Of a stretch of 64,000 nt of DNA, positions 16,669-24,803 are shown piece by piece. The notes beneath the pieces are model-generated. The model worked only from the letters and a program-made list of their open reading frames with translations, was not told the DNA's origin and searched no databases. This DNA comes from Thermoleophilaceae bacterium (lineage in GTDB: Bacteria > Actinomycetota > Thermoleophilia > Solirubrobacterales > Thermoleophilaceae), in contig JAUJNT010000006.1 of assembly GCA_030448005.1 (NCBI GenBank), positions 17,977 through 81,976 on the forward strand. The letters run 5' to 3'. A program made the translations under genes and the position numbers. The stretch's first letter is position 1. Each line of letters starts with the position of its first letter.

Positions 16669-17664
16669 CTAGCCCTTGCCGGGCGTCGGGTGATTCGCCT
16701 CCCCGGCGCCGCTGACCTGCAGCCCTCGACTCAGGCCTGGCCCGCCACCGCGCTCGATGGCTCGGTACTTGGGGAACCACTCTGCCGGCGCGCCACGACC
16801 GCGGCCGGGGAGCTGCGCGTAGACCGTCGGATTGAGGATCCGGCCGCACAGGCGGGCGGGCCGCTCACCGCTGGCCCAGCCGCGCTTGAAGTACGCCAGC
16901 CCGTGATCGCGCGATGCGGCCCCGGGCACCCCGCCGAGATCGGCCCAGCGGACGCCGCGCTCGCGGAGGTGTTCCAGCGCCGCGGCCACGAGCGCGTAGG
17001 ACGCGCCGACCTCGTAGCCCTCGGCCGAGGAGGCCGCGAGGTGGTAGTGCGCGTTCGGCGCGTCCTCGAACCACAGCGACATGGCCACCGTGCGCCGGTG
17101 CCGCACGGCGCGCAAAGCGATCATCCCGTCGAGTGCGAGCTGTCCGCGGAAAGATGCCCGGGAGAACGCGCTGATGCCAACCACTCCGTGGCGCGCAACG
17201 AGTCCCTCGTAGAGACGCATCCAGTCGTCCAGGCGCTCGATCGGCTTTGCGCAGATCTCGACCTCCACCGCGCGCGCGGCGCGGCGCACTTCACGACGAT
17301 GATGCGCCGTGATGCTCACCGGACCGTGCAAGTCGCGGATGAAGTGCATCCGGAGGGTCTGCAGGCGATCCGGAAACGCTCGTTCGAGCTGCGACGCCTC
17401 GACATCGGCAAGCGGATCGACGACGAGGACCAGGCTCACCGTCGAGTCGCCAAGGTCCTCGACGTCGTCGGCGAGCTTGGACCAGTCGGTGCAGGAAAAG
17501 AGGGGGTACGGCCCCATCAGGTCACGCTCGCGGGTGCCGTCGATTTGCCTTTCCAGAACCCATCCACCGCAGCGGGGCAGCATGTGGGGAACGCCGAACT
17601 CGTAGAGAGAAAGCGCGTAACCTGGGTCAGCGTACGCCCGGCCGTTGGTTGTGGTACTAGCCAT
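16669..17664 (-). CDS. FemAB/GNAT-like acyl- or aminoacyltransferase
   Basis: A 331-residue protein of the GNAT_acetyltr_6/FemAB-like superfamily. The C-terminal half has MIALRAVRHRRTVAMSLWFE, then AHYHLAASSAEGYEVGASYA, then RWADLGGVPG and GLAYFKRGW, the usual layout of the second GNAT lobe in FemX/BioF2-like proteins. These enzymes add amino acids to cell-wall precursors or acyl groups to amino sugars. It overlaps the exporter ATPase gene by 8 nt (17657-17664), so it belongs to the second exporter operon. A role in decorating an amino sugar of the exported glycan is inference. Confidence 0.75.
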   Translation of the reverse strand: MASTTTNGRAYADPGYALSLYEFGVPHMLPRCGGWVLERQIDGTRERDLMGPYPLFSCTDWSKLADDVEDLGDSTVSLVLVVDPLADVEASQLERAFPDRLQTLRMHFIRDLHGPVSITAHHRREVRRAARAVEVEICAKPIERLDDWMRLYEGLVARHGVVGISAFSRASFRGQLALDGMIALRAVRHRRTVAMSLWFEDAPNAHYHLAASSAEGYEVGASYALVAAALEHLRERGVRWADLGGVPGAASRDHGLAYFKRGWASGERPARLCGRILNPTVYAQLPGRGRGAPAEWFPKYRAIERGGGPGLSRGLQVSGAGEANHPTPGKG

Positions 17665-18958
17665 CGCCGAGCGCTACCTGGTCGAGCGCGGCCACCTGCT
17701 CCGTCTCCCACGCCAGTCGCGGCCGGACCGCACCGACCCACGCGTCGTACCAGCCCTCCTCGACCTCATCGACGTCGCGCACCTCGAACGCCAAGACATC
17801 CTCCATCCGGTGAATCACGTGCCTGGACTCCGCGACCACCAAGAGCTCGATCGCGTGCATGCCGACGTTGAGAAGGTTGCCGGGCACGTGGCACCTGTCA
17901 CGGAACAGACCGCACGGAAAGGGCCGCCCCCGCCAGACGGTCTCCTCCGCCGGCCGGGCATTGAAGACCAGGACCCCCTGCTCGTTGAAAACGTGCAGGC
18001 TCAGGTTGAGGTGAGCGCCGGCTCGCATGTTCCAGTACTCAAACTCGATCACGAAGGGCGTCGTCACGAATATCGGATCGTCAGGGCTGCCTCGCTCGGG
18101 TCGCACTCGGGCACGCCGCATGCGCACCTGCTCGCTGCCGGGAGCCACGTCGGGGTCAGGCCAGAGGTGGTCGTTTTGCACCGAGAGCGACGTCGAGAGG
18201 TAGCGCGAGATGACCTCCGAGGGCCCTCCGTCGGCCACGCACCGTCCGCCCTCAAGCCAGATCGCGCGACTGCACAAGCTCTCGATCGCCGCCATGTTGT
18301 GACTGACGAAGAGCACGGTCCGTCCGCTTCTGGCGGCGTCGGTCATCTTGCCCATGCACCTCTTCTGAAACGCTGCATCGCCCACGGCGAGCACCTCGTC
18401 GACGATTAGGACGTCGGGCTCGAAGTGTGCGGCCACCGCGAACGCGAGCCGCGCGTGCATGCCGGTTGAGTAGCGCTTGACGGGAGTTTCGATGAACCGC
18501 TCGACACCGGCGAAAGTCACGATGTCGTCGAATTTCCTTTCGATCTCGGCGCGAGGCATGCCGAGGATGGCGCCGTTGAGTGCGATGTTCTCACGGCCCG
18601 TCAGCTCGGGGTGAAAGCCGGTACCAACCTCGAGCAGCGCGCCGACGCGGCCGGTGATGTCGGCGTGTCCCTTTGTGGGCTCCGTGATGCGCGAGAGGAT
18701 CTTCAAGAGCGTGGTCTTGCCCGCTCCGTTGCGACCGATGATGCCCAGTGCCTCTCCCTCACCGAGCTCGAAGGAGACGTCATCGAGCGCCCAGATCCAC
18801 TCCTCCGTCGAGGAGCGGGGTCCGCTGCGAGTGCTCAGTCGACGCAGCCGGGTCCGCGCCGCTGCAGCGATGACGTCGCGGATCGTCTGGTAGGTCTGGC
18901 GCTCGCCGATACGGTACTTCTTGCCTAGTTCAACTGCGCGGAGTGCGACATCCGTCAT
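17657..18958 (-). CDS. ABC polysaccharide exporter ATPase with Wzt-type C-terminal domain, copy 2
   Basis: A 433-residue ATP-binding subunit. Walker A GRNGAGKTT is at 75-83, VGTGFHPELTGREN at 111-124, the signature YSTGM at 163-167, Walker B VLIVDE at 183-188, and the switch His at 220. Residues ~255-433 are a beta-rich substrate-recognition domain with little resemblance to that of copy 1 (4306-5547), although the ATPase cores are highly similar. The two exporters should therefore recognise different glycans. It starts 3 nt after the permease stop. Confidence 0.92.
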   Translation of the reverse strand: MTDVALRAVELGKKYRIGERQTYQTIRDVIAAAARTRLRRLSTRSGPRSSTEEWIWALDDVSFELGEGEALGIIGRNGAGKTTLLKILSRITEPTKGHADITGRVGALLEVGTGFHPELTGRENIALNGAILGMPRAEIERKFDDIVTFAGVERFIETPVKRYSTGMHARLAFAVAAHFEPDVLIVDEVLAVGDAAFQKRCMGKMTDAARSGRTVLFVSHNMAAIESLCSRAIWLEGGRCVADGGPSEVISRYLSTSLSVQNDHLWPDPDVAPGSEQVRMRRARVRPERGSPDDPIFVTTPFVIEFEYWNMRAGAHLNLSLHVFNEQGVLVFNARPAEETVWRGRPFPCGLFRDRCHVPGNLLNVGMHAIELLVVAESRHVIHRMEDVLAFEVRDVDEVEEGWYDAWVGAVRPRLAWETEQVAALDQVALGDG

Positions 18959-18961
18959 CGC

Positions 18962-19804
18962 TCACACGACGTCCGCGAACGAGCGTTCCATGCGCCGGAA
19001 GTATAGGAGCCCGCCGACGAGCAGCGCCGCGATCGACGCCACGGATACCACGAGCATCAGTCCTGGAGGCTCCGCCTGGCCGAGGAGCGCCCAGCGGAAC
19101 CCGTCGATCACACCTGCCATCGGGTTGAGGCCGTAGACGGCGTCCCAGGGCTCCGGCACGAGGCTCGACGGATAGGCGACCGGGGAGACGAAGAGCCAGA
19201 GTTGCACGAGGAATGGAATCACGTACCGCACGTCCCGGTACAGCACGTTTAACGCCGACAGCCAGAGGCCGACCGCCAGCGCGCTTGCGGCCGCCAACAG
19301 AACGAACAACGGCAGCGTCAGGATCGCCGCCGATGGAACGATGCCGTAGGCCAGCATCATGAGCAGCAGCACGACGAAGGCGATCGCGAAGTCCACGAGG
19401 GACGCCAGCACCGCCGCGGACGGGACTATCAGGCGCGGGAAGTAGACCTTCGCCAGGATGCGCTCCTGTTCCACGAGGCTGTTGCCGGCAAGGGCGACCG
19501 CAGTGGCGAAGAAGGTCCACGGCACGAGCGCGGCGAAAGCGAAGACCGGGTAGGGCACGTCACCCGACGGGATGCCGGCGAGCCTCCCGAAGAAGAGGCT
19601 GAAGACGACCATCGTAAGGAACGGCTGAAGCACCGCCCAGGCGGCTCCGAACGCGGTCTGCTTGTAGCGAACCTTGATGTCCCGCCACGTGAGGAAGTAG
19701 AACAGCTCCCGGTAGTGCCACAGCTCCCGCGGTCGTACCGCCACCCAGCCACTCGATGGCCGGACCGTGGTCGTGGTGCGACGAGCAGAGGTGATCTGGT
19801 CCAT
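18962..19804 (-). CDS. ABC polysaccharide exporter permease (Wzm/TagG type), copy 2
   Basis: A 280-residue ABC2 membrane protein. YRELFYFLTWRDIKVRYKQT (31-50) and LNPMAGVIDGFRW near the C-terminus are family signatures, with about six spans between and after. It ends in YFRRMERSFADVV, nearly the same as copy 1 (YFRRAERQFADVV). It heads the minus operon permease-ATPase-FemAB-GT2. A 452-bp non-coding stretch separates it from the divergent aminotransferase gene. Confidence 0.9.
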   Translation of the reverse strand: MDQITSARRTTTTVRPSSGWVAVRPRELWHYRELFYFLTWRDIKVRYKQTAFGAAWAVLQPFLTMVVFSLFFGRLAGIPSGDVPYPVFAFAALVPWTFFATAVALAGNSLVEQERILAKVYFPRLIVPSAAVLASLVDFAIAFVVLLLMMLAYGIVPSAAILTLPLFVLLAAASALAVGLWLSALNVLYRDVRYVIPFLVQLWLFVSPVAYPSSLVPEPWDAVYGLNPMAGVIDGFRWALLGQAEPPGLMLVVSVASIAALLVGGLLYFRRMERSFADVV

Positions 19805-20256
19805 GCGAGGCCCCGGGGCACTTCCGTCGCCTGCGGCGGCGGAGCCTCATCCTAGGCGCTGGTCCAGCTCGCAGGCGCCGGTGCCGCCGTCACGTTGGCC
19901 TGGCCCGATGCGCAGGTGCTCCCGTGTCTTCCAGTCGCGCCGAGGAGCGCTGGCGCATTCGCGTCATGAGAGCGGCTCAGGGGCTGCTGTAGGTGGAAAG
20001 AAGCCGCAGCGCCCGGTGGGTCGAGCCGTTCGCCTCCAGCGCTCATCGTAGGTCTGGGAACGTGCGGTAGCGGTTGTTAGGGTGTTGGCATGCGCGCTGC
20101 CCCACGTGTGCCCGAGCATGTGCGTCACCGCTTCAAGCGCCCGCTCCCCCTCGTACCGAGCCTCGAAGGCGATGAACCGCTCGGTCGCCATGTGTGGCCT
20201 ATGAGCGTCCCGAGCCCGCCGCGCCCAAGCCTATACGGAGGATCCCGCTCGGGCTC
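19805..20256. other. 452-bp divergent intergenic region, possible gene remnant
   Basis: This region lies between the exporter permease (minus) and the aminotransferase (plus) and must hold both promoters; I see no clear -35/-10 pair. A minus-strand frame at 19964-20191 encodes 75 residues beginning MATERFIAFEARYEGERALE. Its first ~45 residues read like protein while the rest does not, so it may be the stub of a lost gene. GGAGGA at 20237-20242 is a possible ribosome binding site for the ATG at 20257. Confidence 0.4.
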
Positions 20257-21558
20257 ATGCCACGCCCAGGCCGGCTGAAGTCCTCGCCCGAGGAGTTCGC
20301 GCTGCTCGGGGGTGAGCCCGCCTTCTCCGAGCCGCTGCGCGTCGGTCGCCCCAACGTAGGCGACCGCGAGGCCATCCTGCGGCGCATAGCCGACGCGCTG
20401 GACCGGCGCTGGCTTACCAACGACGGGCGCTACGTGCGCGAGTTCGAGCAGCGGCTCGCGGAGGCGGTCGGCGCCCGGCATTGCGTGGCCACCTGCAACG
20501 GGACGCTGGCGCTGCAGCTAGCGGCTCGCGCGCTGGACCTGCGCGGCGAGGTCGTGATGCCGTCGCTGACCTTCGTTGCCAGCGCGCACGCACTCGCGTG
20601 GGAAGGTCTCGTCCCCGCCTTCGCCGACGTCAATCCGCGCAGCCTGTGCATTGACCCCGGTCGCGCTGCGGCGGTCGCGGGCCCAGGCACCGCTGCACTG
20701 CTCGGCGTCCACCTGTGGGGGCGGACGTGCGATGTCGAGGCGCTGGAGGCGCTCGCCCGCGACCGGGGGCTGGCGGTGCTGTTCGACGCCGCGCAGGCGC
20801 TCGGCTGCTCGCGCCCGGGCAAGCCGATCGGCGCGTGCGGCGACGCGACGATCTTCAGCTTCCACGCGACCAAGGTCGCGAACAGCTTCGAGGGCGGCGC
20901 GATCGCAACAGACGATCCGGGGCTCGCAGAGCGAGCCGCGCGCATGCGGAACTTCGGCTTCGTGGACGAGGACATCGTTGTATCGCTTGGTACGAACGCC
21001 AAGATGAGCGAGCCGGCGGCGGCCATGGGGCTCGCGTCGCTCGATGCGCTCGACCACTTCATCGAGCACAACAGAGAGAACTATGAGCACTACCGGCGTT
21101 GGCTGGCGGACGTGCCGGGCGTCGAACTGCTGTCGCTGCAGCGGCCGGAGAGCTCCAACTGCCACTACATCGAGGTGGAGATCGATCCCGGTATCGCGGG
21201 CATCGATCGAGACGACCTTCAGCGGCTGCTCGTCGCGGAGAACGTGCTCGCGCGGCGATACTTCCATCCGGGTTGTCACCGGATGGAGCCCTACCGTTCG
21301 CGGAGCGACCCGCACGCGCCGCTGCCCGTCACGGAGCACCTGCTCGACCGCTGCCTCTCGCTACCGACGGGGACCGCGACGCCGCAAGAGGCAATCAAGC
21401 TCGTCTGCCAGCTCATCGAGCTGGCGGTGAGCCACGCCGCCGGGCTCGCGACGCGTCTGCCGACTGCCGCCGACCGAACGGCTGATCGACTCCCGGGGGC
21501 GGGAGAGACATGCGAGCTACCGGAGGTGGGCCGTCTCGATGACACGCCGTCACGCTAG
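20257..21558 (+). CDS. DegT/DnrJ/EryC1/StrS family PLP-dependent sugar aminotransferase
   Basis: A 433-residue aminotransferase that converts a nucleotide-linked ketosugar to an aminosugar. Signatures are CNGTLALQLAARAL, VVMPSLTFVASAHA, VLFDAAQALGC (Asp contacting the PLP ring nitrogen) and FSFHATKVANSFEGG with the Schiff-base Lys at about residue 206. The ATG at 20257 is preferred because a GGAGGA lies upstream; a GTG at 20194 would add 21 residues of Pro-rich leader. The last ~45 residues look disordered. It is a single-gene unit converging on the glycosidase at 21589. Its nucleotide sugar is unknown; 4-keto sugars from this locus are candidates. Confidence 0.87.
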   Translation: MPRPGRLKSSPEEFALLGGEPAFSEPLRVGRPNVGDREAILRRIADALDRRWLTNDGRYVREFEQRLAEAVGARHCVATCNGTLALQLAARALDLRGEVVMPSLTFVASAHALAWEGLVPAFADVNPRSLCIDPGRAAAVAGPGTAALLGVHLWGRTCDVEALEALARDRGLAVLFDAAQALGCSRPGKPIGACGDATIFSFHATKVANSFEGGAIATDDPGLAERAARMRNFGFVDEDIVVSLGTNAKMSEPAAAMGLASLDALDHFIEHNRENYEHYRRWLADVPGVELLSLQRPESSNCHYIEVEIDPGIAGIDRDDLQRLLVAENVLARRYFHPGCHRMEPYRSRSDPHAPLPVTEHLLDRCLSLPTGTATPQEAIKLVCQLIELAVSHAAGLATRLPTAADRTADRLPGAGETCELPEVGRLDDTPSR

Positions 21559-21588
21559 GGGCGCAAGGTGGACGGAAGCCGAGTGCGG

Positions 21589-23454
21589 CTATTTGAAGAT
21601 GTAGCGGAAGCGCGTGCCGTCACAGAATCGCTTGAGCGTGGCTTCCAGCGCCGCGCGGTGGGACCGGCCTTCGCTCGATGGCACGTACTTGACGTCGGCG
21701 CGCCACCCCGCCGGTTGGCTCCCGCGCTTGAGAGCGCGGCTTCCGCGCCCGCGACCTATCGCGGGTGGATATTGCGCGCGATCGCGGCCGGCCGCCCTCG
21801 CCATCTTCCCAAGCAGCTTGTCGCGTCGCTGTTTGGCGCCCGTGCGGTTGAGCACCAGGATGCGCGGCCAGCCTCGCTTGACCGCACGGACGTAGTGCGC
21901 GCGAACGTTGGCGTACTTCGTCTTGCTGAACGTGATGCGTTTCACACCCTTCGGGCGGCTGCAGTCCGTCTGCCGTGGTGGCGGCGGCGAGCTCTCGCCG
22001 GCAGTGGGGACATCGGGATCGCCGCTGACCACCCCGGCCGGGACCGCCGGCGGGGAGACGGACGGGGGAGGCGCGTCCGCAGGGGTGATCTTGATCAGGC
22101 GCAGCTTGTCAGGCGCGACCGTGTTGATGGTCTGGCTACCGGACGTGTCCGTAGTCAGGGGTGTGGTGGCGTCGTTCGGGTCGAAGATCTCGACCTTTGC
22201 CGGTGCCTCATGCAGGTTCAGGCGGAGACCCTGAGCTGCCTTCGGCGTGTCTGTCCGGGTAGCCGGGTCCCAGACCGTCGACTCCGACCACACGGCGAGG
22301 TAGTAGGCGCCCGTGGAGTGCTTGAGCAGGACATGACGGATCGGCCCGTCGCGAGTGGGGTATGCGTTGGGATCGCCGTCCCGGCAGTTCGCGGTGCAGG
22401 CGATCCGGAAGCCCAACCGGCCGGACGCGGGGCGCGTGTCCTTGACGATCCCCAGCAGGTTGCGCAACGCCGTGAACGCCGGCTTGCGTGTGCCGTCGGT
22501 GCGCAGCAACCCGTAGTTGTCGATGACCTGATCCGAGCCCGTGTTGAGGTCGATCAGCTCGTAGCCCTGGCTGCGCTCGATCCCACGCCGGAAGTTCTCC
22601 ATGAAGGCGCGCGGGACGTACGTCGCGGCTGCTTCCTCCGAGACGCCATTCTGACCCGTCGTGTTCCAGTAGCCGAACTCGGTCGCCCATAACGGCTTGT
22701 CACCATGGGTTGTGCGCGCCCAGCTCATCGCAACCGACATGTCCCTGCTCAAGCGACGATGCGGGGGGTCCGCGCCCGAATAGCTATGCAGGTTGCCCTT
22801 GTCGAGGCAGGGGCTGAGGTCCCCGATCTCGTTGTACCAGATGTCATCGGAGTAAAAGTTGCCTGAACTCGGGCCTATCACGGGCTTTGACATCAGGACC
22901 GGGTCGGCCTTCACGCGCTGGTAGATATCGCACTGCATTGCGCGCAGCGACTTGATGCGGTCGGCGTTTGCGCCCTGCGTGTCGAACTCGTTGCTGCCCT
23001 CGATAGACGTCGTGAACTCGGCGACGTTCGCCTTGATCCAGTGCAAGCGCTGCGCCAGCGTCGTCGCTTCCATCGCCTGCTCATGTCCAACCAGCAGGTT
23101 GCCCTTGATCCCCGCCGCGTTCAACTCGTTGTAGCGGGCAGCGATCGTCGGCGCGATGATCTCCGGGTAGCCGACGGGGAACGTGCCGTCGCGGATGTGC
23201 GACACGCCCAACTCGAGCAGGCGATCGCGAATCATCGGCCAATCTCGCCAATAGATGGTTTGGCTGTAGCCCAGGTGCGTGTTGACCCCGGCGCTGGCGG
23301 TGAAGTCCTTGGCACTGCGGGCCTCCTCCGTGCAGCCCTCGCTCGAGTAGCAGGTATCCGTCGAGGCGACGGCCGTGCCGGTGAGTGCGAGAGTGAGTAC
23401 AGCGACCAGCGCCGTGAGAGCAAGCATGGGAGCAGGCATCGCATGGCAGGCCAC
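21589..23454 (-). CDS. Secreted GH-A-like glycosidase with C-terminal degenerate NucA/NucB-like domain
   Basis: A 621-residue exported protein. A signal peptide spans ~1-30 (hydrophobic core LALTALVAVLTLALTG). Residues ~50-340 look like a clan GH-A barrel: GVNTHLGY at the start, putative acid/base E156 in IEGSNEFD, and putative nucleophile E259 in WATEFGYWN. A beta-rich segment (~370-460) and a Pro-rich linker (~460-497) follow. Residues ~505-621 resemble the NucA/NucB nuclease domain (RRDKLL, DRAQYPPA, ADVKYVP, DGTRFRY), but the catalytic DE of the usual DRDEYPPA is AQ here, so this part is probably inactive. The N-terminal part is paralogous to 26181-27578. It probably trims or binds the surface polysaccharide. 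Confidence 0.72.
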   Translation of the reverse strand: MACHAMPAPMLALTALVAVLTLALTGTAVASTDTCYSSEGCTEEARSAKDFTASAGVNTHLGYSQTIYWRDWPMIRDRLLELGVSHIRDGTFPVGYPEIIAPTIAARYNELNAAGIKGNLLVGHEQAMEATTLAQRLHWIKANVAEFTTSIEGSNEFDTQGANADRIKSLRAMQCDIYQRVKADPVLMSKPVIGPSSGNFYSDDIWYNEIGDLSPCLDKGNLHSYSGADPPHRRLSRDMSVAMSWARTTHGDKPLWATEFGYWNTTGQNGVSEEAAATYVPRAFMENFRRGIERSQGYELIDLNTGSDQVIDNYGLLRTDGTRKPAFTALRNLLGIVKDTRPASGRLGFRIACTANCRDGDPNAYPTRDGPIRHVLLKHSTGAYYLAVWSESTVWDPATRTDTPKAAQGLRLNLHEAPAKVEIFDPNDATTPLTTDTSGSQTINTVAPDKLRLIKITPADAPPPSVSPPAVPAGVVSGDPDVPTAGESSPPPPRQTDCSRPKGVKRITFSKTKYANVRAHYVRAVKRGWPRILVLNRTGAKQRRDKLLGKMARAAGRDRAQYPPAIGRGRGSRALKRGSQPAGWRADVKYVPSSEGRSHRAALEATLKRFCDGTRFRYIFK

Positions 23455-23613
23455 ACCGCTTTAGCGATCCGGCCCGGACTGGACACAGGCACGAGCCCCC
23501 TCGCGGCTCGGCCGCGCGTCCATGGTCAAGCGGGCTAGGACACTCCCGACCGATGGTCATACCTCGGCGACCGCCGCGCGCTGCTCGACGAGGTCTTACC
23601 CGAGCGCCGGGAG

Positions 23614-24699
23614 CTAGCCGCTCGCCCGCGGGACGAGCAGCGAGCCGTCAGCCGTATCGGCCGCGGGACGGCTCCAGCTCGGCGGCAGGTTGCGGTCGAT
23701 CTCGATGTGGCCGGCGAACTCGACCGGATCACGCGGGCCGTGCTCGCGGACCCAGGCCGCCATGCGCTGGATGCCGGTCCTGAGGTCCAGCGGCTCTGGC
23801 GGGTTGAAGGCGGCGCGAACCTTGGCGTGATCGGAGAACGCGTGGACGACTTCGTTGCGCGGCGGAAGGTGCTCGAGCACCGGCTGCACGCCGAAGGCGC
23901 GAGCCACCTCCTCGGCGAGCTCCAGGATCGAGTAGGGGGTGTCGGCGCCGACGTTGTAGACCTCGTTGACGCTCTGGGGCACCGCCGGAGCGCGAGCGAT
24001 CAGCGGCGCGACGTCGTCGACGTGCGAGAACGCGCGAGTCTGGCGGCCGTCACCGAAAACCGGCATCGGGGCCCCCCGCAGCGCGCTGTTCATGAAGATG
24101 CCGATGACGTTGCGATAGCGATCGGCGACGTTCTGGCGCTCGCCGTAGACGTTGTGCGGCCGGAAGATCGTGTACTCGAGCCCGAACATCTCGTGCGCCG
24201 CAGCGAGGTCAAGCTCGACTGCGTACTTCGAGATTCCGTACGGATCCTCCGGACGGGGGGCTATCCGCTCGGACATGGGAACCTGCCCGGCGCCGTAGAC
24301 GGCGATCGACGAAGTGAAGACGAAGCGGGAGGCCTCCCCGAGGACCGCCTGGTTGATCAGGTTGGCACTCGCCTCGAGGTTCGTCCGGTAGTTGTAGGCT
24401 CGGATGAAATGCGACAGTCCCTCAGCTGCGTACGCTCCCAGGTGGTAGACGACGTCGAACCGCCCGCCGCCCCACAGCGAGGCGACGAAATCGCCGTCGC
24501 GGAGATCGCCTTGAATCCACTGCGCGCGCGGATCGACGTTCTCGCGGAAGCCGCCCGAGAGGTCGTCGGTCGCAACAACGTGCATCCCGGCGGCCAAGCA
24601 GTGATCGACGACATGCGATCCGATGAATCCCGCCGCCCCGGTTACGAGGACACGGGAGCCGGACGACGCCGCCCGTGGAGTGGAGGACTTGCCGTGCAC
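23614..24699 (-). CDS. NAD-dependent nucleotide-sugar epimerase/dehydratase
   Basis: A 361-residue extended SDR. VLVTGAAGFIGSHVVDHCL (18-36) binds NAD; FTSSIAVYG (128-136) and catalytic Y154-G-I-S-K158 follow, then FRPHNVYGERQNVADRYRNV and FGDGRQTRAFSHVDDV, as in UDP-glucose 4-epimerase (GalE-like) proteins. The long C-terminal tail (~40 residues) is unusual but low-complexity. It is divergent from the GT4 at 24804 and lies upstream, on the same strand, of the secreted glycosidase, 159 bp apart. The likely role is supplying UDP-Gal/GalNAc-type or uronate-type donors; the substrate is not determined. Confidence 0.87.
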   Translation of the reverse strand: MHGKSSTPRAASSGSRVLVTGAAGFIGSHVVDHCLAAGMHVVATDDLSGGFRENVDPRAQWIQGDLRDGDFVASLWGGGRFDVVYHLGAYAAEGLSHFIRAYNYRTNLEASANLINQAVLGEASRFVFTSSIAVYGAGQVPMSERIAPRPEDPYGISKYAVELDLAAAHEMFGLEYTIFRPHNVYGERQNVADRYRNVIGIFMNSALRGAPMPVFGDGRQTRAFSHVDDVAPLIARAPAVPQSVNEVYNVGADTPYSILELAEEVARAFGVQPVLEHLPPRNEVVHAFSDHAKVRAAFNPPEPLDLRTGIQRMAAWVREHGPRDPVEFAGHIEIDRNLPPSWSRPAADTADGSLLVPRASG

Positions 24700-24803
24700 G
24701 ACCCGGCCAACCCTAGCGGTGTGCCAGCCGCGCCCGGCCGCCGACCGCCTGCCTGGTCGCTGTCATGCGATCGCCTCTGCAGCGCCCTACGCGACGGCGG
24801 GCG

